Source of the DNA: Algoriphagus sp.
GTDB lineage: Bacteria > Bacteroidota > Bacteroidia > Cytophagales > Cyclobacteriaceae
Assembly: GCF_030694375.1 (NCBI RefSeq)
Contig: NZ_JAUXYL010000003.1
Span: forward strand, 1 to 64,000
Direction: 5' to 3'
DNA: 64,000 bases
The notes beneath the pieces are model-generated. The model was not told where the DNA came from and did no database searches. It saw nothing but the letters and a program-made list of their open reading frames with translations. Of this stretch, positions 1 to 10,147 are shown piece by piece (within the stretch, counting starts at the first letter, position 1; each line of letters begins with the position of its first letter). Position numbers and translations under genes: made by a program.

Positions 1-262
1 TTAAGCCAAAAGAACGAAGAAAAAGAATAACCTAACCTAAACTTAAAACCAGAATAAACTGGTTCATGGCGAGAAATCATACTTCAAGAATTCGGAATAT
101 AATTTTGAATAATTAGAAAAAACAAAATTTAACACAATCTGCCATTGGTAGCGGAATCGAAGGGTCAGTGTGACAGGAGTCGATGGCCATTTACAGTGAA
201 CATACCAACATTTCGAACTTCTCAAATCTAGTTGCTCAGGTGCTCAATGTAACAAATAGCAG
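1..262. other. non-coding window edge
   Basis: This AT-rich stretch lies downstream of the leftward kinase gene and runs to the window edge. I see no convincing coding region, RNA or hairpin in it. A short open frame starting near 183 runs into the antisense of the kinase and has no recognisable motif. Confidence 0.5.
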
Positions 263-1525
263 TTATGAGGCAGCCTCCATAGGAATTATCAATTCAAATT
301 CAGTCCCATCGCCAAGGTTAGAATTAACCAGAAGTCGGCCTTTCAGCCCTTTGACAAGATGCTGAACCAAGTTTAGACCAAATCCGAAGCCTTTTTCTCC
401 GGATGTGCCATTAGCGGATGTGGTTCCGCCTTTAAGAATTTCATCAATTTTCTCAGGAGTAATCCCGACACCGGTATCCTTGACTTTGAATTGGAGGATT
501 TTCTGCTGATCGAAGACCTCCATATCCAACGTGACCTCAATTTTGCCTTCAGCCGGGGTAAACTTAATTGAGTTTGATATCAGGTTACCAAGAATCTGGA
601 GGATTTTGTTTTTTGGGAATGGGATTTCGGCAAATGGAGGGCTAGCCTTAACTTCAAGGACCACTTTCTTGGACATGGCTTGCGGATTAAACATGTCTTC
701 CAATTTAGATTTAAGAGTAGAAAGTGTAAACTCATGATCCTTGGGGGCTCTTTTTGATGAGTCGCTTGATTCAAAGTTTTGAGATAAGATCTCATCCGCA
801 AGTTCCAAAACAGATTTACCGCTTTTTTGGATCAAAGCAATAAACTCCAAAACCTCTTCCAACTTGTTACTGTTGCCTTGCATTTGGATTATCTCTGCCA
901 GCCCGATGATTCCTCCAATTGGCCCGCGAATATCATGAGCTACTCTGTTTTTGATAGAGTTTGTTTCCTGAACGGTCTTTTTGAGATTGGCAACTGCATG
1001 ATGAATCTTGATTCTATTAACCACCTCGCCTGCGATGATTTCCAACATTTCCTTCTTTTCCGCGCTCAGACTTTTGTAGTCATCATGTAGTACGCATAGT
1101 GCACCTAAGACTACATCCTCGTCCACTTTTAGAGGTACCCCATAATAATACTTTAAGTGAGGCGCGTCAGTGACATAAAAACGATCTTTAAATCGTTCAT
1201 CCTTTGACAAATCTTTAACTTCAAATCCACCGGAGTTTTCTTCCATGATGGTGTACTGACAGACCGACTCTTCTCTTGGCATCTGTTGAAGTTCAATCCC
1301 ATAACTTGAGGCACTCCATTGGGTAAAGGAATCAATTAGATTGATCAATGAAATAGAAGTACCGGCAACTTTAGCCGCCAACTTTGTCAAATCTGCGAAG
1401 GACTTATTCAAATCCAAGTAATCCAGATCCAAATCACTGAGCGCTATCAGACGCTTCATTTCATTTGCCGGAATTGGGGGATTTTGGTCAATTTCTACTG
1501 ATAAAAATGATTTATCTTGATCCAT
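263..1525 (-). CDS. GAF-domain sensor histidine kinase
   Basis: A soluble sensor kinase of about 420 residues. A GAF domain occupies roughly residues 35-170, followed by a HisKA dimerisation helix with the phospho-acceptor in NRVAHDIRGP (His about 197) and a HATPase_c domain with the N box (LGNLISNSIKF), G1 (DTGVGI) and G2 (GFGFGL) motifs. There is no membrane segment, so it should sense a cytosolic signal. The frame could extend 7 codons upstream to a TTG at 1546. I chose the ATG at 1525 because MDQDKS is a more natural start and no Shine-Dalgarno favours the TTG. No response regulator is adjacent, so the partner is unknown. Confidence 0.85.
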   Translation of the reverse strand: MDQDKSFLSVEIDQNPPIPANEMKRLIALSDLDLDYLDLNKSFADLTKLAAKVAGTSISLINLIDSFTQWSASSYGIELQQMPREESVCQYTIMEENSGGFEVKDLSKDERFKDRFYVTDAPHLKYYYGVPLKVDEDVVLGALCVLHDDYKSLSAEKKEMLEIIAGEVVNRIKIHHAVANLKKTVQETNSIKNRVAHDIRGPIGGIIGLAEIIQMQGNSNKLEEVLEFIALIQKSGKSVLELADEILSQNFESSDSSKRAPKDHEFTLSTLKSKLEDMFNPQAMSKKVVLEVKASPPFAEIPFPKNKILQILGNLISNSIKFTPAEGKIEVTLDMEVFDQQKILQFKVKDTGVGITPEKIDEILKGGTTSANGTSGEKGFGFGLNLVQHLVKGLKGRLLVNSNLGDGTEFELIIPMEAAS

Positions 1526-1662
1526 AAGCTTAGGGTGTTTAAACAAAAGAAGTCACAAATATTTAATTCGAGCCTTCCCAAAACTTATTATTTTCACCAT
1601 AGTAATCACTTCCTTACTATTGTATATTAAGTGCAGTTTTAAAAGGTGAAATCAAAACCAAT

Positions 1663-2235
1663 ATGATACCCATCCTATATTTTCAACTAATTTTTCTCTT
1701 GTTCCAATCCAATGAGCTTATTCCTATCGGTAAAATAGATACGCCCTTAGGAGAAATTTTGATCGTTTTGGACGATCGAACTCCAAACCATAAAGCGAGT
1801 TTTATCCAGTTGGCGCAGGCGGGATATTGGGATTCTTTGACTTTCAACCGGGTCATCCCAAACTTTGTCGCCCAAGGAGGTTGCCCTGATACTCCCGAGG
1901 GGTTTTCTGATCCGGAGTATCTTTTGGAACCGGAATTTCATCCGGAATTGACTCATGTCTACGGCGCTGTGGGTGCAGGACGAGATGATAATCCGGGAAA
2001 ACTGTCGGCAAGATGTCAGTTTTACATCGTTCAAAATCCTAAAGGACTTCACAGGCTTGATGGAGATTACACTGTCTTTGGCCAAGTAATCAAGGGAATG
2101 GAAATCGTGGATAAAATGGTTTCGGTACAAAGAGACCAACACGACCAGCCGATAAACCCAGTCTTGATGGATATCAATATTTTATACCTTAGTCAAAATG
2201 AATACACCAACCTTATCACTAATCTCAAAAAATGA
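1663..2235 (+). CDS. cyclophilin-type peptidyl-prolyl isomerase
   Basis: Catalyses cis-trans isomerisation of Xaa-Pro bonds. Residues 1-16 are hydrophobic and resemble an export signal or membrane anchor, so the enzyme is probably periplasmic, though no clear cleavage site is visible. The cyclophilin core is recognisable: FNRVIPNFVAQGG (the FHRVIPGFxxQGG motif with His replaced by Asn), CQFYIV in place of SQFFI, and LDGDYTVFGQVIKGMEIVDKM at the end. At 190 residues it is close to the family's minimal length. Its last four bases overlap the start of the following oxidoreductase (ATGA), so the two are probably translationally coupled. Confidence 0.9.
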   Translation: MIPILYFQLIFLLFQSNELIPIGKIDTPLGEILIVLDDRTPNHKASFIQLAQAGYWDSLTFNRVIPNFVAQGGCPDTPEGFSDPEYLLEPEFHPELTHVYGAVGAGRDDNPGKLSARCQFYIVQNPKGLHRLDGDYTVFGQVIKGMEIVDKMVSVQRDQHDQPINPVLMDINILYLSQNEYTNLITNLKK

Positions 2236-3302
2236 AATCAATTAGAATTCTAGTAGTAGGCTGCGGTAATATGGGCGCGTCCCATGCCACTGCATATCAT
2301 CACATGCCTGAATTTGAAATCTGCGGATTAGTAGCCAGAGGTGACAGCAAAATCAAATTAAATACCACGCTGCAAGCAGACTATCCACTTTTTGAAGATT
2401 TTGATCAAGCCTTGACCACTACTAAACCGGACGCGGTATGTATCTCCACTTACCCTGATACCCATGAGGAATTTGCGTTAAAAGCACTGGAAGCTGGTTG
2501 TCATATTTTCATCGAAAAGCCGCTTGCAGATACGGTTTTGGGTTGTGAAAAAATCATCTCCAAAGCACATCAAACCGGAAAAAAGGTAGTCGTCGGCTAC
2601 ATCCTTAGACATCATCCCTCCTGGATGAGATTCATCGAGGAAGCGCAAAAAATGGGTAAGCCGCTGGTCATGCGGATGAATCTCAATCAGCAAAGCCAGG
2701 GATACATGTGGGATGTGCATCGGAACTTGATGAAATCACTGAGCCCGATCGTGGATTGCGGAGTCCATTACATTGATGTGATGTGTCAGATGACTAGATC
2801 TAAGCCTATTTGGGTTTCCGCCATCGGCGCTAGACTGACTGATGACATAGCCATCGACAACTACAATTATGGACAGCTTCAAATCAGGTTCGAGGATGGA
2901 TCGGTAGGATGGTATGAGGCGGGATGGGGTCCGATGATTTCTGAAACCGCCTTCTTCATTAAGGATGTATTCGGGCCAATGGGATCCGTATCAATAGTAG
3001 CCAAAGACGCCGGTGCCTCCGGGAAATCAGATCACGTAGACAGCCATACTAAAACTGAATCAATTCGGGTGCACCATGCTGACATTGATGCTAAAAATAA
3101 TTTTCTAAGAAAAGATGAATGGATCGATATGGCAGATGAACCTGATCATCAGCAGCTTTGCGACCGGGAGCAGCAGTATTTTCTAATGGCAATCCAAGAG
3201 AATATAGATCTTACGGATCACATGAATGATGCGCTGAATAGCCTTCGAATTGCCTTCGCCTGTGATGATTCAGTGAAAACCGGAGAGGTAGTGCGGTTGT
3301 AG
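2232..3302 (+). CDS. Gfo/Idh/MocA family oxidoreductase
   Basis: An NAD(P)-dependent dehydrogenase of 356 residues. The N-terminal Rossmann fold carries GCGNMGAS near residue 10, the family EKP motif appears as IFIEKPLA near residue 95, and DCGVHYIDVM near residue 175 holds the usual catalytic Asp/His pair. There is no Tat or Sec signal, unlike the homologue at 30977-32338, so it is cytoplasmic. The substrate is probably a sugar or inositol-like polyol by family, but the sequence does not define it. It overlaps the upstream cyclophilin by 4 nt, an odd pairing with no evident metabolic logic. Confidence 0.88.
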   Translation: MKSIRILVVGCGNMGASHATAYHHMPEFEICGLVARGDSKIKLNTTLQADYPLFEDFDQALTTTKPDAVCISTYPDTHEEFALKALEAGCHIFIEKPLADTVLGCEKIISKAHQTGKKVVVGYILRHHPSWMRFIEEAQKMGKPLVMRMNLNQQSQGYMWDVHRNLMKSLSPIVDCGVHYIDVMCQMTRSKPIWVSAIGARLTDDIAIDNYNYGQLQIRFEDGSVGWYEAGWGPMISETAFFIKDVFGPMGSVSIVAKDAGASGKSDHVDSHTKTESIRVHHADIDAKNNFLRKDEWIDMADEPDHQQLCDREQQYFLMAIQENIDLTDHMNDALNSLRIAFACDDSVKTGEVVRL

Positions 3303-3376
3303 ATTTACAGAATAGTGCACTTGGTAGGTAGTCAGATTCAAATAATCTATATTCAGCAGCTTAAATTGATCGCTCT

Positions 3377-6300
3377 ATGGGTACAAATCCCAAATCAATA
3401 GAACCACATAATTTTAAATCTACCTTAGAAATTTTAGAGGAAACCAAAGCTGTTCTAAAGCAAATAGAGTTGTTGGGAAATATTGGACATTGGGAAGCGA
3501 ATCTCATCACTGACCAATGTAACTTTTCAGAGGGCTTATTCAAGATTTTAGGATTAGATCCCGAGCGTGTAATCCCATCGATCCTGCTTGGACTTTCGAT
3601 TGTCCATCCCGAAGATAGGGAAAGCGCAACGGCACACCTTCAAAAATCGATAGAAACCGGCGCACCCTACAAAGTTGAAAAAAGAATCATCCGTCCCGAT
3701 GGAGAAATCAGGTTCGTCATCTCCGAAGGTACAGTCGACTTGGATGAATTTGGAAAACCTCAACGGATTTTTGGGGTTTTCAAAGATGTTACCGACCAAA
3801 AAATCAGGGAAGAAGAGCTCAAAAACACAACTATTCATCTCGAAAATATCCTGAACACAACCCAGGACCTTGTTATCATAGCAGAAGAGGCTGGGCCTTT
3901 TCTTAAAGTATCAAAATCAAGTGAAAAAATACTGGGATATCCATCGGAAGAGCTGATCGGGAAATCATTCAGGAATATGATACACCCGGATGACTTTCCC
4001 GCCACCATCAAAAACAGAGAACTAATTTTAGCAGGTTTTCCCTCGTCCGATTTTAGAAACCGATACTTCAAAAAAGATGGATCTGTCATCACCCTAAACT
4101 GGTCCGCCTCTCTGGATAAGACTACCAAAACAGTTTTTGGGATAGCACGAGATATTACCCCACTTCTCCAAACTCAGGAAAACCTGAGGCAAGAATGCCA
4201 AAAACTGGCCATAGTCCTGGATTCTTCTCCTGAAGTAATCTGGGCCCTCGACAGGGATTATACCTTGATCACAGCCAATAATCAATTCCTTGATTCGATG
4301 AAGGAAGTTGGAAATTGGGACTTAAAACCCGGTGCTAATCTTATCTATTCTACTCCATTACCTAATTCATTTACAGAGGAATGGAAATCATATTATGATC
4401 GGGCCTTCACCGGTGAGAATTTTTCAATCATTCGAAAAGTCACCCTGCTAAAAAAAGACGCCTACCAAGAGGTCAACTTTAAGCCCATTTTTGAAAAAGG
4501 TCAGGTAATCGCCTTGGGGTGCTACTCCAAAGACATCACACAGCGAAAAAAAGAAGAATTAAGGATATCAGAATTAGCCAAAAGATTAATATTGGCTCAG
4601 AAAATCGGAAAACTAGGCTATTGGGAATTTGATATCGATACTGAATCCATTTATTGGTCAGATGAGGTTTTTGAAATTTGGGGACTGGAGAAAAACGATA
4701 TCCAGCCTAATTTTGAATTGTTTTTCAATACATTTCATCCAGAGGATAAGGCGGAATTTATTTTAAATCACACCAATGCACTTGCTGGTATCGCACCTCT
4801 CGACGCAATTCATAGGATCATCTTACCTACGGGACAAATCAAATACGTACATGAGAAGGGTGAATTAGAAAAAGATCCGGACACTGATAAAACATATTTT
4901 AGAGGTACTGTTCAGGATATTACCACAGAAAAAACCTTCGAAAAGGAGCTAATCCAAAGAAACCAATTTATAGAATCAGCCCTCCATTATCTGCCGTCAG
5001 GTATTGCTGTAAATAAAATAAGCACAGGAGAGGCTACTTATATCAATCCCGCATTTTCAGAAATCTACGGTTGGCCTGCAGAGGTAATGAACAATGTGGC
5101 AACCTTCTTCGAAAAGATTTACCCTGACCCCAACTACCGCAGCTACATCACTTCCCGGATTATTTCAGATATCCAAAGTGGAGATCCTGAGCGAATGAGT
5201 TGGGAAAATATCCCCATCGTGACTCAAAGCGGTGAAGAACGAATCGTATCGGCTAGAAACATCCCCCTTCCCGACCAGGACTTGATGATCTCTACCGTGG
5301 TAGATGAGACAGATACCTATTGGGCAAATCATCGCTTGCGGATCAGCAATGAGCGATTCCATCTCGCAACTCAAGCGGTATCCGATGCCATTTGGGATTG
5401 GGATATACTTAAGGGGTACATCTTTTGGGGAAAAGGCTACCACCGCTTGTTTGGCTACCCAGCCGACATGGAAAGCGTCTCTCCTGACCTTTGGAAAGAA
5501 AAAATTCATCCCGATGACTTTGATGAAATTTGGAATTCCATTATCACTACCAGAACTGACAAGTCAAAAAATAGATGGTTTGGGGAATATCGATTTCAAA
5601 AATATGATGGAACCTATGCATTCGTCAAGGAAAACACGGTAATCATTCGGGACGATAATGGAAGCCCAATTCGGATGGTAGGCGCTTTGGAGGATATCAG
5701 TCTGGAAAAAGAAAAAGAACTGGAACTCCAGAAAAAGACTGCCCTTATTGCTGCTACTTCTCAAATTATTCAGGATTTTTTGGAAATAGAAGATTGGCAA
5801 GAACTGATAGATCCCACTCTCAAAATAATGGGGGAAATAACAAAAGTGGATCGGGTTTATTTCTTCAAAAACTACTTCGATCCAACGACAGGAGAATTAT
5901 TTAGTCAACAAATCAACGAATGGACAAATGGTAAGGTGGCCTCTGAACTTTCAAATCCGGCACTGCAATCTATTCCACTCGAGGACCATCCACTTTCGGT
6001 TCAAGCAGCCTTAAATGGGAAACCTTTTTCGATCCTCACCCACGAAGCTGAAGGCCCGACGCGGGAAATTCTGGAAGCGCAAGGGATAAAATCTCTTTTG
6101 CTCATGCCCATCTTGATGGAGAACAATTTCTTTGGATTTATTGGATTTGACGATTGTACAAATTCCAAAATCTGGACAGAAGATGAAATCAGTTTCTTGG
6201 CCTCTGTGACCACGAATTTGTCTTTTGCCATTGAGCGAAAGCAAAATTTGGATAAAATCCGCGGAGCTTTCGAATCCAGAGATTCCCTTTTAGAAAGTAT

Positions 6301-7717
6301 CGGAGATTCCTTCTATGCTTTTGATAAAAACTACATCGTCACTTATTGGAACAACGAGGTAGAGAAACTGACAGGAATCAAGCGGGAAGAAATTATCGGC
6401 AAAAGCTTGTGGGATTTTATCAGTGTCGTAGACACGGAGTTTAAGAAATCTTATGAAAACGCATTTCTTGAAGGTAAACCCCAATATTTTGAAACGTTTG
6501 ATCCATGGCTAAAAGCCTGGTTGGAAGTGACTGTGTATCCATCAAACGGAGGGCTGTCTGTCATCATTAAGGACATCTCCTCCAAAAAAGAGTCGGAAAG
6601 ACAAATTCATGAGTTTAACGAACGTTTTAGACTTATTTCACAAGCCTCCCATGATGCGATCTACGACTGGAATATTGAATCGGGGGAACATTATTGGGGT
6701 GATGGCTTTAATTTTCTATTTGGAGAGGAAGTTTCGGGGATTCACGACAGTTACCTCACATGGGAAGAAAACATTCATCCCGAAGACAGAGAAAGGGTAA
6801 TATCCTATTATCTGGAAGTCTTGGCTAGTGCGTCAAATAACCTCTTTGAATCAGAATATCGGTTCCTAAGAAAAGGAGGAGATGTTCTTAGCCTGCTGGA
6901 CAGAGGAACCATCATCCGAGATTCCAATGGAAAAGCAATCCGGGTAGTTGGCGCTATCCAAAACATCACTCCCCGAAAAGAATACGAAGAATCGCTCAGA
7001 AAACTGAACGAGGAACTGGCAATCTCTAATCGCGAACTGGGACTTTCCAACAAGGAACTGGAACAATTTGCTTATGTGGCTTCACACGATCTTCAGGAGC
7101 CACTTCGAATGATTTCAAGCTTTCTCGGTCTCATCGAGCGACGCTACGCTGGTGTTTTAGACGAAAAAGGGTTACAATACATTGGCTATGCTGTTGATGG
7201 TGCCAGGAGGATGAAAAATATTATTTTGGATTTATTGGAGTTTTCCAGAATTGGAAATATCCATGAGGCCAAAAAAACAATCAAAACTTCGGAATTGTTA
7301 ACAGAAGTGCTCCTCCTTAACAATAAATTGATCCATGAGAAACAAGCCATTATTCATGTGGGAGAACTCCCGGATATTGTAGGCCACGCCAGTCCAATTA
7401 TACAGGTTTTTCAAAACCTGATCGTCAATGGACTCAAATATCAACCTCTTGGACAGGTTCCTGAAATTTGGATCGAAGGCCAAGAAAATGAATACGAGTG
7501 GCTATTTTCTGTCAAAGACAATGGGATCGGCATCGACCCAGAGTTTAAAGAGAAAATTTTTGTCATTTTCCAGCGGCTTCACCAAAAAGATCAATATTCA
7601 GGTTCAGGGATTGGATTAGCGATCTGTAAAAAGATTGTGGAATTCCACGGCGGAAAAATATGGGTTGAATCTTCAATTGGAGCCGGAAGCAATTTTTTCT
7701 TTACACTTAAAAAATAG
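3377..7717 (+). CDS. giant multi-PAS/GAF sensor histidine kinase
   Basis: A soluble sensor kinase of 1446 residues with no membrane helix. I read about eight PAS/PAC modules, at roughly 25-145, 150-270, 272-395, 396-525, 526-655, 656-785, 956-1075 and 1076-1205, with a GAF domain at about 786-955. A coiled-coil linker leads to HisKA with phospho-acceptor His1237 in YVASHDLQEPLR, then HATPase_c with N-box NLIVNGLKY, DNGIGI and GSGIGLAI. The YVASHDLQEPLR/FQRLHQ signature is that of bacteriophytochrome-like HisKA kinases, which usually pair with Rcp1-type receivers; one lies downstream at 9708. The ligands are not evident. Three bases separate it from the next kinase, so the two form an operon. 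Confidence 0.9.
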   Translation: MGTNPKSIEPHNFKSTLEILEETKAVLKQIELLGNIGHWEANLITDQCNFSEGLFKILGLDPERVIPSILLGLSIVHPEDRESATAHLQKSIETGAPYKVEKRIIRPDGEIRFVISEGTVDLDEFGKPQRIFGVFKDVTDQKIREEELKNTTIHLENILNTTQDLVIIAEEAGPFLKVSKSSEKILGYPSEELIGKSFRNMIHPDDFPATIKNRELILAGFPSSDFRNRYFKKDGSVITLNWSASLDKTTKTVFGIARDITPLLQTQENLRQECQKLAIVLDSSPEVIWALDRDYTLITANNQFLDSMKEVGNWDLKPGANLIYSTPLPNSFTEEWKSYYDRAFTGENFSIIRKVTLLKKDAYQEVNFKPIFEKGQVIALGCYSKDITQRKKEELRISELAKRLILAQKIGKLGYWEFDIDTESIYWSDEVFEIWGLEKNDIQPNFELFFNTFHPEDKAEFILNHTNALAGIAPLDAIHRIILPTGQIKYVHEKGELEKDPDTDKTYFRGTVQDITTEKTFEKELIQRNQFIESALHYLPSGIAVNKISTGEATYINPAFSEIYGWPAEVMNNVATFFEKIYPDPNYRSYITSRIISDIQSGDPERMSWENIPIVTQSGEERIVSARNIPLPDQDLMISTVVDETDTYWANHRLRISNERFHLATQAVSDAIWDWDILKGYIFWGKGYHRLFGYPADMESVSPDLWKEKIHPDDFDEIWNSIITTRTDKSKNRWFGEYRFQKYDGTYAFVKENTVIIRDDNGSPIRMVGALEDISLEKEKELELQKKTALIAATSQIIQDFLEIEDWQELIDPTLKIMGEITKVDRVYFFKNYFDPTTGELFSQQINEWTNGKVASELSNPALQSIPLEDHPLSVQAALNGKPFSILTHEAEGPTREILEAQGIKSLLLMPILMENNFFGFIGFDDCTNSKIWTEDEISFLASVTTNLSFAIERKQNLDKIRGAFESRDSLLESIGDSFYAFDKNYIVTYWNNEVEKLTGIKREEIIGKSLWDFISVVDTEFKKSYENAFLEGKPQYFETFDPWLKAWLEVTVYPSNGGLSVIIKDISSKKESERQIHEFNERFRLISQASHDAIYDWNIESGEHYWGDGFNFLFGEEVSGIHDSYLTWEENIHPEDRERVISYYLEVLASASNNLFESEYRFLRKGGDVLSLLDRGTIIRDSNGKAIRVVGAIQNITPRKEYEESLRKLNEELAISNRELGLSNKELEQFAYVASHDLQEPLRMISSFLGLIERRYAGVLDEKGLQYIGYAVDGARRMKNIILDLLEFSRIGNIHEAKKTIKTSELLTEVLLLNNKLIHEKQAIIHVGELPDIVGHASPIIQVFQNLIVNGLKYQPLGQVPEIWIEGQENEYEWLFSVKDNGIGIDPEFKEKIFVIFQRLHQKDQYSGSGIGLAICKKIVEFHGGKIWVESSIGAGSNFFFTLKK

Positions 7718-7720
7718 CCT

Positions 7721-9715
7721 GTGAGCTCAATAGAAAATTTTAAAAAACACATTAGTTCATTGATTTATTCCAGTCCCAGGACTACGGGATGGCTTGTGTT
7801 TTTGCTCAGTCTTTTTCTTACCTCCTATCTTTCCTATACAGAATATCAGCTCCGACTTTCTGCCGAACGCGAGGAAGTCATCAGTAAACTCAATGAGTTG
7901 GAGAATAGATTAACTGAAGCCTTAAACAATGGGGTTTCCGCCGTAAAAACACTCGCTTTCTATGCACAAAATCAGGAAAACGTAGTAGAAAATTTTGAAA
8001 GAATAGGTCGGGACATTTTGGACAACAATCCATTGGTAGATGTCATCCAATATCTCGATAGCGGAACCATAGTAGCAGTCTATCCCTTGTCAGGAAATGA
8101 AGTAGTCATTGGTTACGACGTACTGGCTGATCCTAAGACTAACAAAGAAGTGGAGGAAGCTATCCGAAGAAAAGAGGTGTTTTTCTCCGGCCCCTTCACT
8201 CTCCGGCAAGGAGGAATGGGAATCGTCGGAAGGTACCCCCTCTTTGAAGACGGAAAACTTAAAGGGCTATCTGCAATTATCATTTATTTGGAAACAATAT
8301 TTGAGGAGGGACTTTTAAAAAATAATCCCAACGAGAAATTTTCTATTCAGCTAAGTAAAAAAAATCCAAACACTGGAATAGTTGAAAATTTTATCCCAAT
8401 TAGCATTGATGAACCGTCATCCGGCTACTCGGCCAGTATTCCGATGGATGTTGGCAATTGGCTATTAACCGTTCAGCTCAAGGAGAGTACCGCAATTTCA
8501 GGCAGTATATTTGCGATTTTCCTGAGAATCCTACTCGCTGTCGCTCTGGGAATTGTTGCTTGGAATGCGGCAAGACAACCTGCCATACTGCGTCAAAAAG
8601 TAGCGGATCAGTCCAAAGAAATCATAAATGCAAATGAACGGTTTGAGCTTGCCACTAAAGCCACCTCGGATGTGATTTGGGATTGGGATTTGGCATTAAA
8701 TGAAGTCTACAGGTCCGATCATTTTTTCAAAATGTTGGGCTATGAGGATAGTGAGTCAATTGGCAATAATGATTTTTTTAAAACCATCATTCATCCGGAT
8801 GATTTGGAGGAAGTTTCAAAAAAACTAGAGGAAACACTCCAGAGTCAGAGTGAATTCTGGGAACATGAATTTCGGGTAAAAAAAATGGATCAATCCTATG
8901 CTTTCATTTTCGATAAGGGGTACATCGTGAGAGATACTGAAGGTAAAGCTGTACGGATGATCGGTGCAACTCAGGATATTTCAAAAAGAAAAAAGACCGA
9001 ATTGGAGCTGCTCGAAGCCAACAAAAGTCTTGGCAATGCAAACGAAGAACTTAAAGCCTTTGCCTTTCTTGCCTCGCACGACATGCGCGAACCTCTCAGA
9101 ATGATCAGTTCATTCATGACTTTACTTCAAAAAAAATACAGTTCGGAATTGGATGAAAAAGCAAATCAGTATATTGAATTTGCAGTTGACGGAGCAAAAC
9201 GATTGACAACCCTCATCAACGATCTTTTAGAATATTCAAAAGTTGGATTTGATCAGAAGTCAATTGAAAAAATAAATACAGACCAATTAATCAAAGAAGT
9301 ACTCAAATTCAAATCAGCTATTATCGGAGAATCAAATGCCGAAGTGATCCTTGGGGACCTACCCGATATTACCGGCATAAGGACTCCGATCCAAATCTTA
9401 TTTCAAAACCTAATCGGCAATTCACTCAAGTACAAAAATTCCGATACAATTCCGGTAATCAAGATTTCCGGAAAGGTGAAAAAAGATTTTCTTGAATTTT
9501 GCATTGAAGACAATGGAATAGGAATCGAAGCTGATTATCTTGATCATGTATTTGGAATTTTAAATCGACTGCATCCCAAAGAAAAATATCCGGGAACAGG
9601 TATGGGACTTGCAACTTGCAGGAAGATTGTCACCCAGCACGGTGGGATTATTTGGGCAGAGTCTGAAATTGGAATTGGAAGCAAATTTTTATTTACTTTA
9701 AAAAAATATGAATAG
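7721..9715 (+). CDS. CHASE-PAS membrane sensor histidine kinase
   Basis: A membrane sensor kinase of 664 residues. One N-terminal helix (about 20-38) and a second near 263-282 flank an extracytoplasmic CHASE-like domain (about 60-240). A PAS domain follows (about 305-425), then HisKA with His453 in FLASHDMREPLR and HATPase_c with NLIGNSLKYK, DNGIGI and GTGMGLA. The kinase core is close to that of the preceding gene, which suggests duplication. The start is a GTG at 7721, three bases after the previous stop. Its C-terminus overlaps the next receiver gene by 8 nt, so kinase and receiver are likely co-translated. The CHASE ligand is unknown. Confidence 0.88.
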   Translation: MSSIENFKKHISSLIYSSPRTTGWLVFLLSLFLTSYLSYTEYQLRLSAEREEVISKLNELENRLTEALNNGVSAVKTLAFYAQNQENVVENFERIGRDILDNNPLVDVIQYLDSGTIVAVYPLSGNEVVIGYDVLADPKTNKEVEEAIRRKEVFFSGPFTLRQGGMGIVGRYPLFEDGKLKGLSAIIIYLETIFEEGLLKNNPNEKFSIQLSKKNPNTGIVENFIPISIDEPSSGYSASIPMDVGNWLLTVQLKESTAISGSIFAIFLRILLAVALGIVAWNAARQPAILRQKVADQSKEIINANERFELATKATSDVIWDWDLALNEVYRSDHFFKMLGYEDSESIGNNDFFKTIIHPDDLEEVSKKLEETLQSQSEFWEHEFRVKKMDQSYAFIFDKGYIVRDTEGKAVRMIGATQDISKRKKTELELLEANKSLGNANEELKAFAFLASHDMREPLRMISSFMTLLQKKYSSELDEKANQYIEFAVDGAKRLTTLINDLLEYSKVGFDQKSIEKINTDQLIKEVLKFKSAIIGESNAEVILGDLPDITGIRTPIQILFQNLIGNSLKYKNSDTIPVIKISGKVKKDFLEFCIEDNGIGIEADYLDHVFGILNRLHPKEKYPGTGMGLATCRKIVTQHGGIIWAESEIGIGSKFLFTLKKYE

Positions 9716-10142
9716 AAAGCCTATAAAGATCCTCCTGGTAGAGGACAATGAAGGGGACATACTTTTGACTACTGAAGCATTGGAGGAGTGTAAAGTGGGG
9801 AATGAACTAAAAGTATTGAGAAATGGCAACGATGCACTGAATTTTTTGGTCACCTGTTCGCAAACCAATAAAAATGAACTGCCTGACCTGATCCTTTTAG
9901 ACATCAATCTTCCTAAAAAGAATGGCCATGAAGTCCTTCAAAGTGCCAAAAACCACCCTGATTTGAAGCATATTCCGATCATAATATTGACCACATCTTC
10001 CTCAGAGCTGGATATTCTCAAAGCCTATCAGGAACATTGTAATTGCTACATAATCAAACCGCTGGAGGTTTCTGAGTTTCTGAATGTAACATCCAAAATT
10101 GAAGAATTTTGGTTCAATGTAATCCGTCTACCCAATAACTAA
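9708..10142 (+). CDS. Rcp1-type single-domain response regulator
   Basis: A stand-alone receiver of 144 residues with the acidic pocket LLVEDNEGD, phospho-acceptor Asp65 in LILLDINLPKKNG, the conserved Thr in ILTTSSS and the Lys in IIKPLEV. The LPKKNG loop and the spacing match the Rcp1 group, which accepts phosphate from bacteriophytochrome-type kinases such as the two encoded upstream. It has no output domain, so it probably acts as a phosphate shuttle or by protein contact. It overlaps the upstream kinase by 8 nt. Confidence 0.92.
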   Translation: MNRKPIKILLVEDNEGDILLTTEALEECKVGNELKVLRNGNDALNFLVTCSQTNKNELPDLILLDINLPKKNGHEVLQSAKNHPDLKHIPIIILTTSSSELDILKAYQEHCNCYIIKPLEVSEFLNVTSKIEEFWFNVIRLPNN

Positions 10143-10147
10143 CCTGC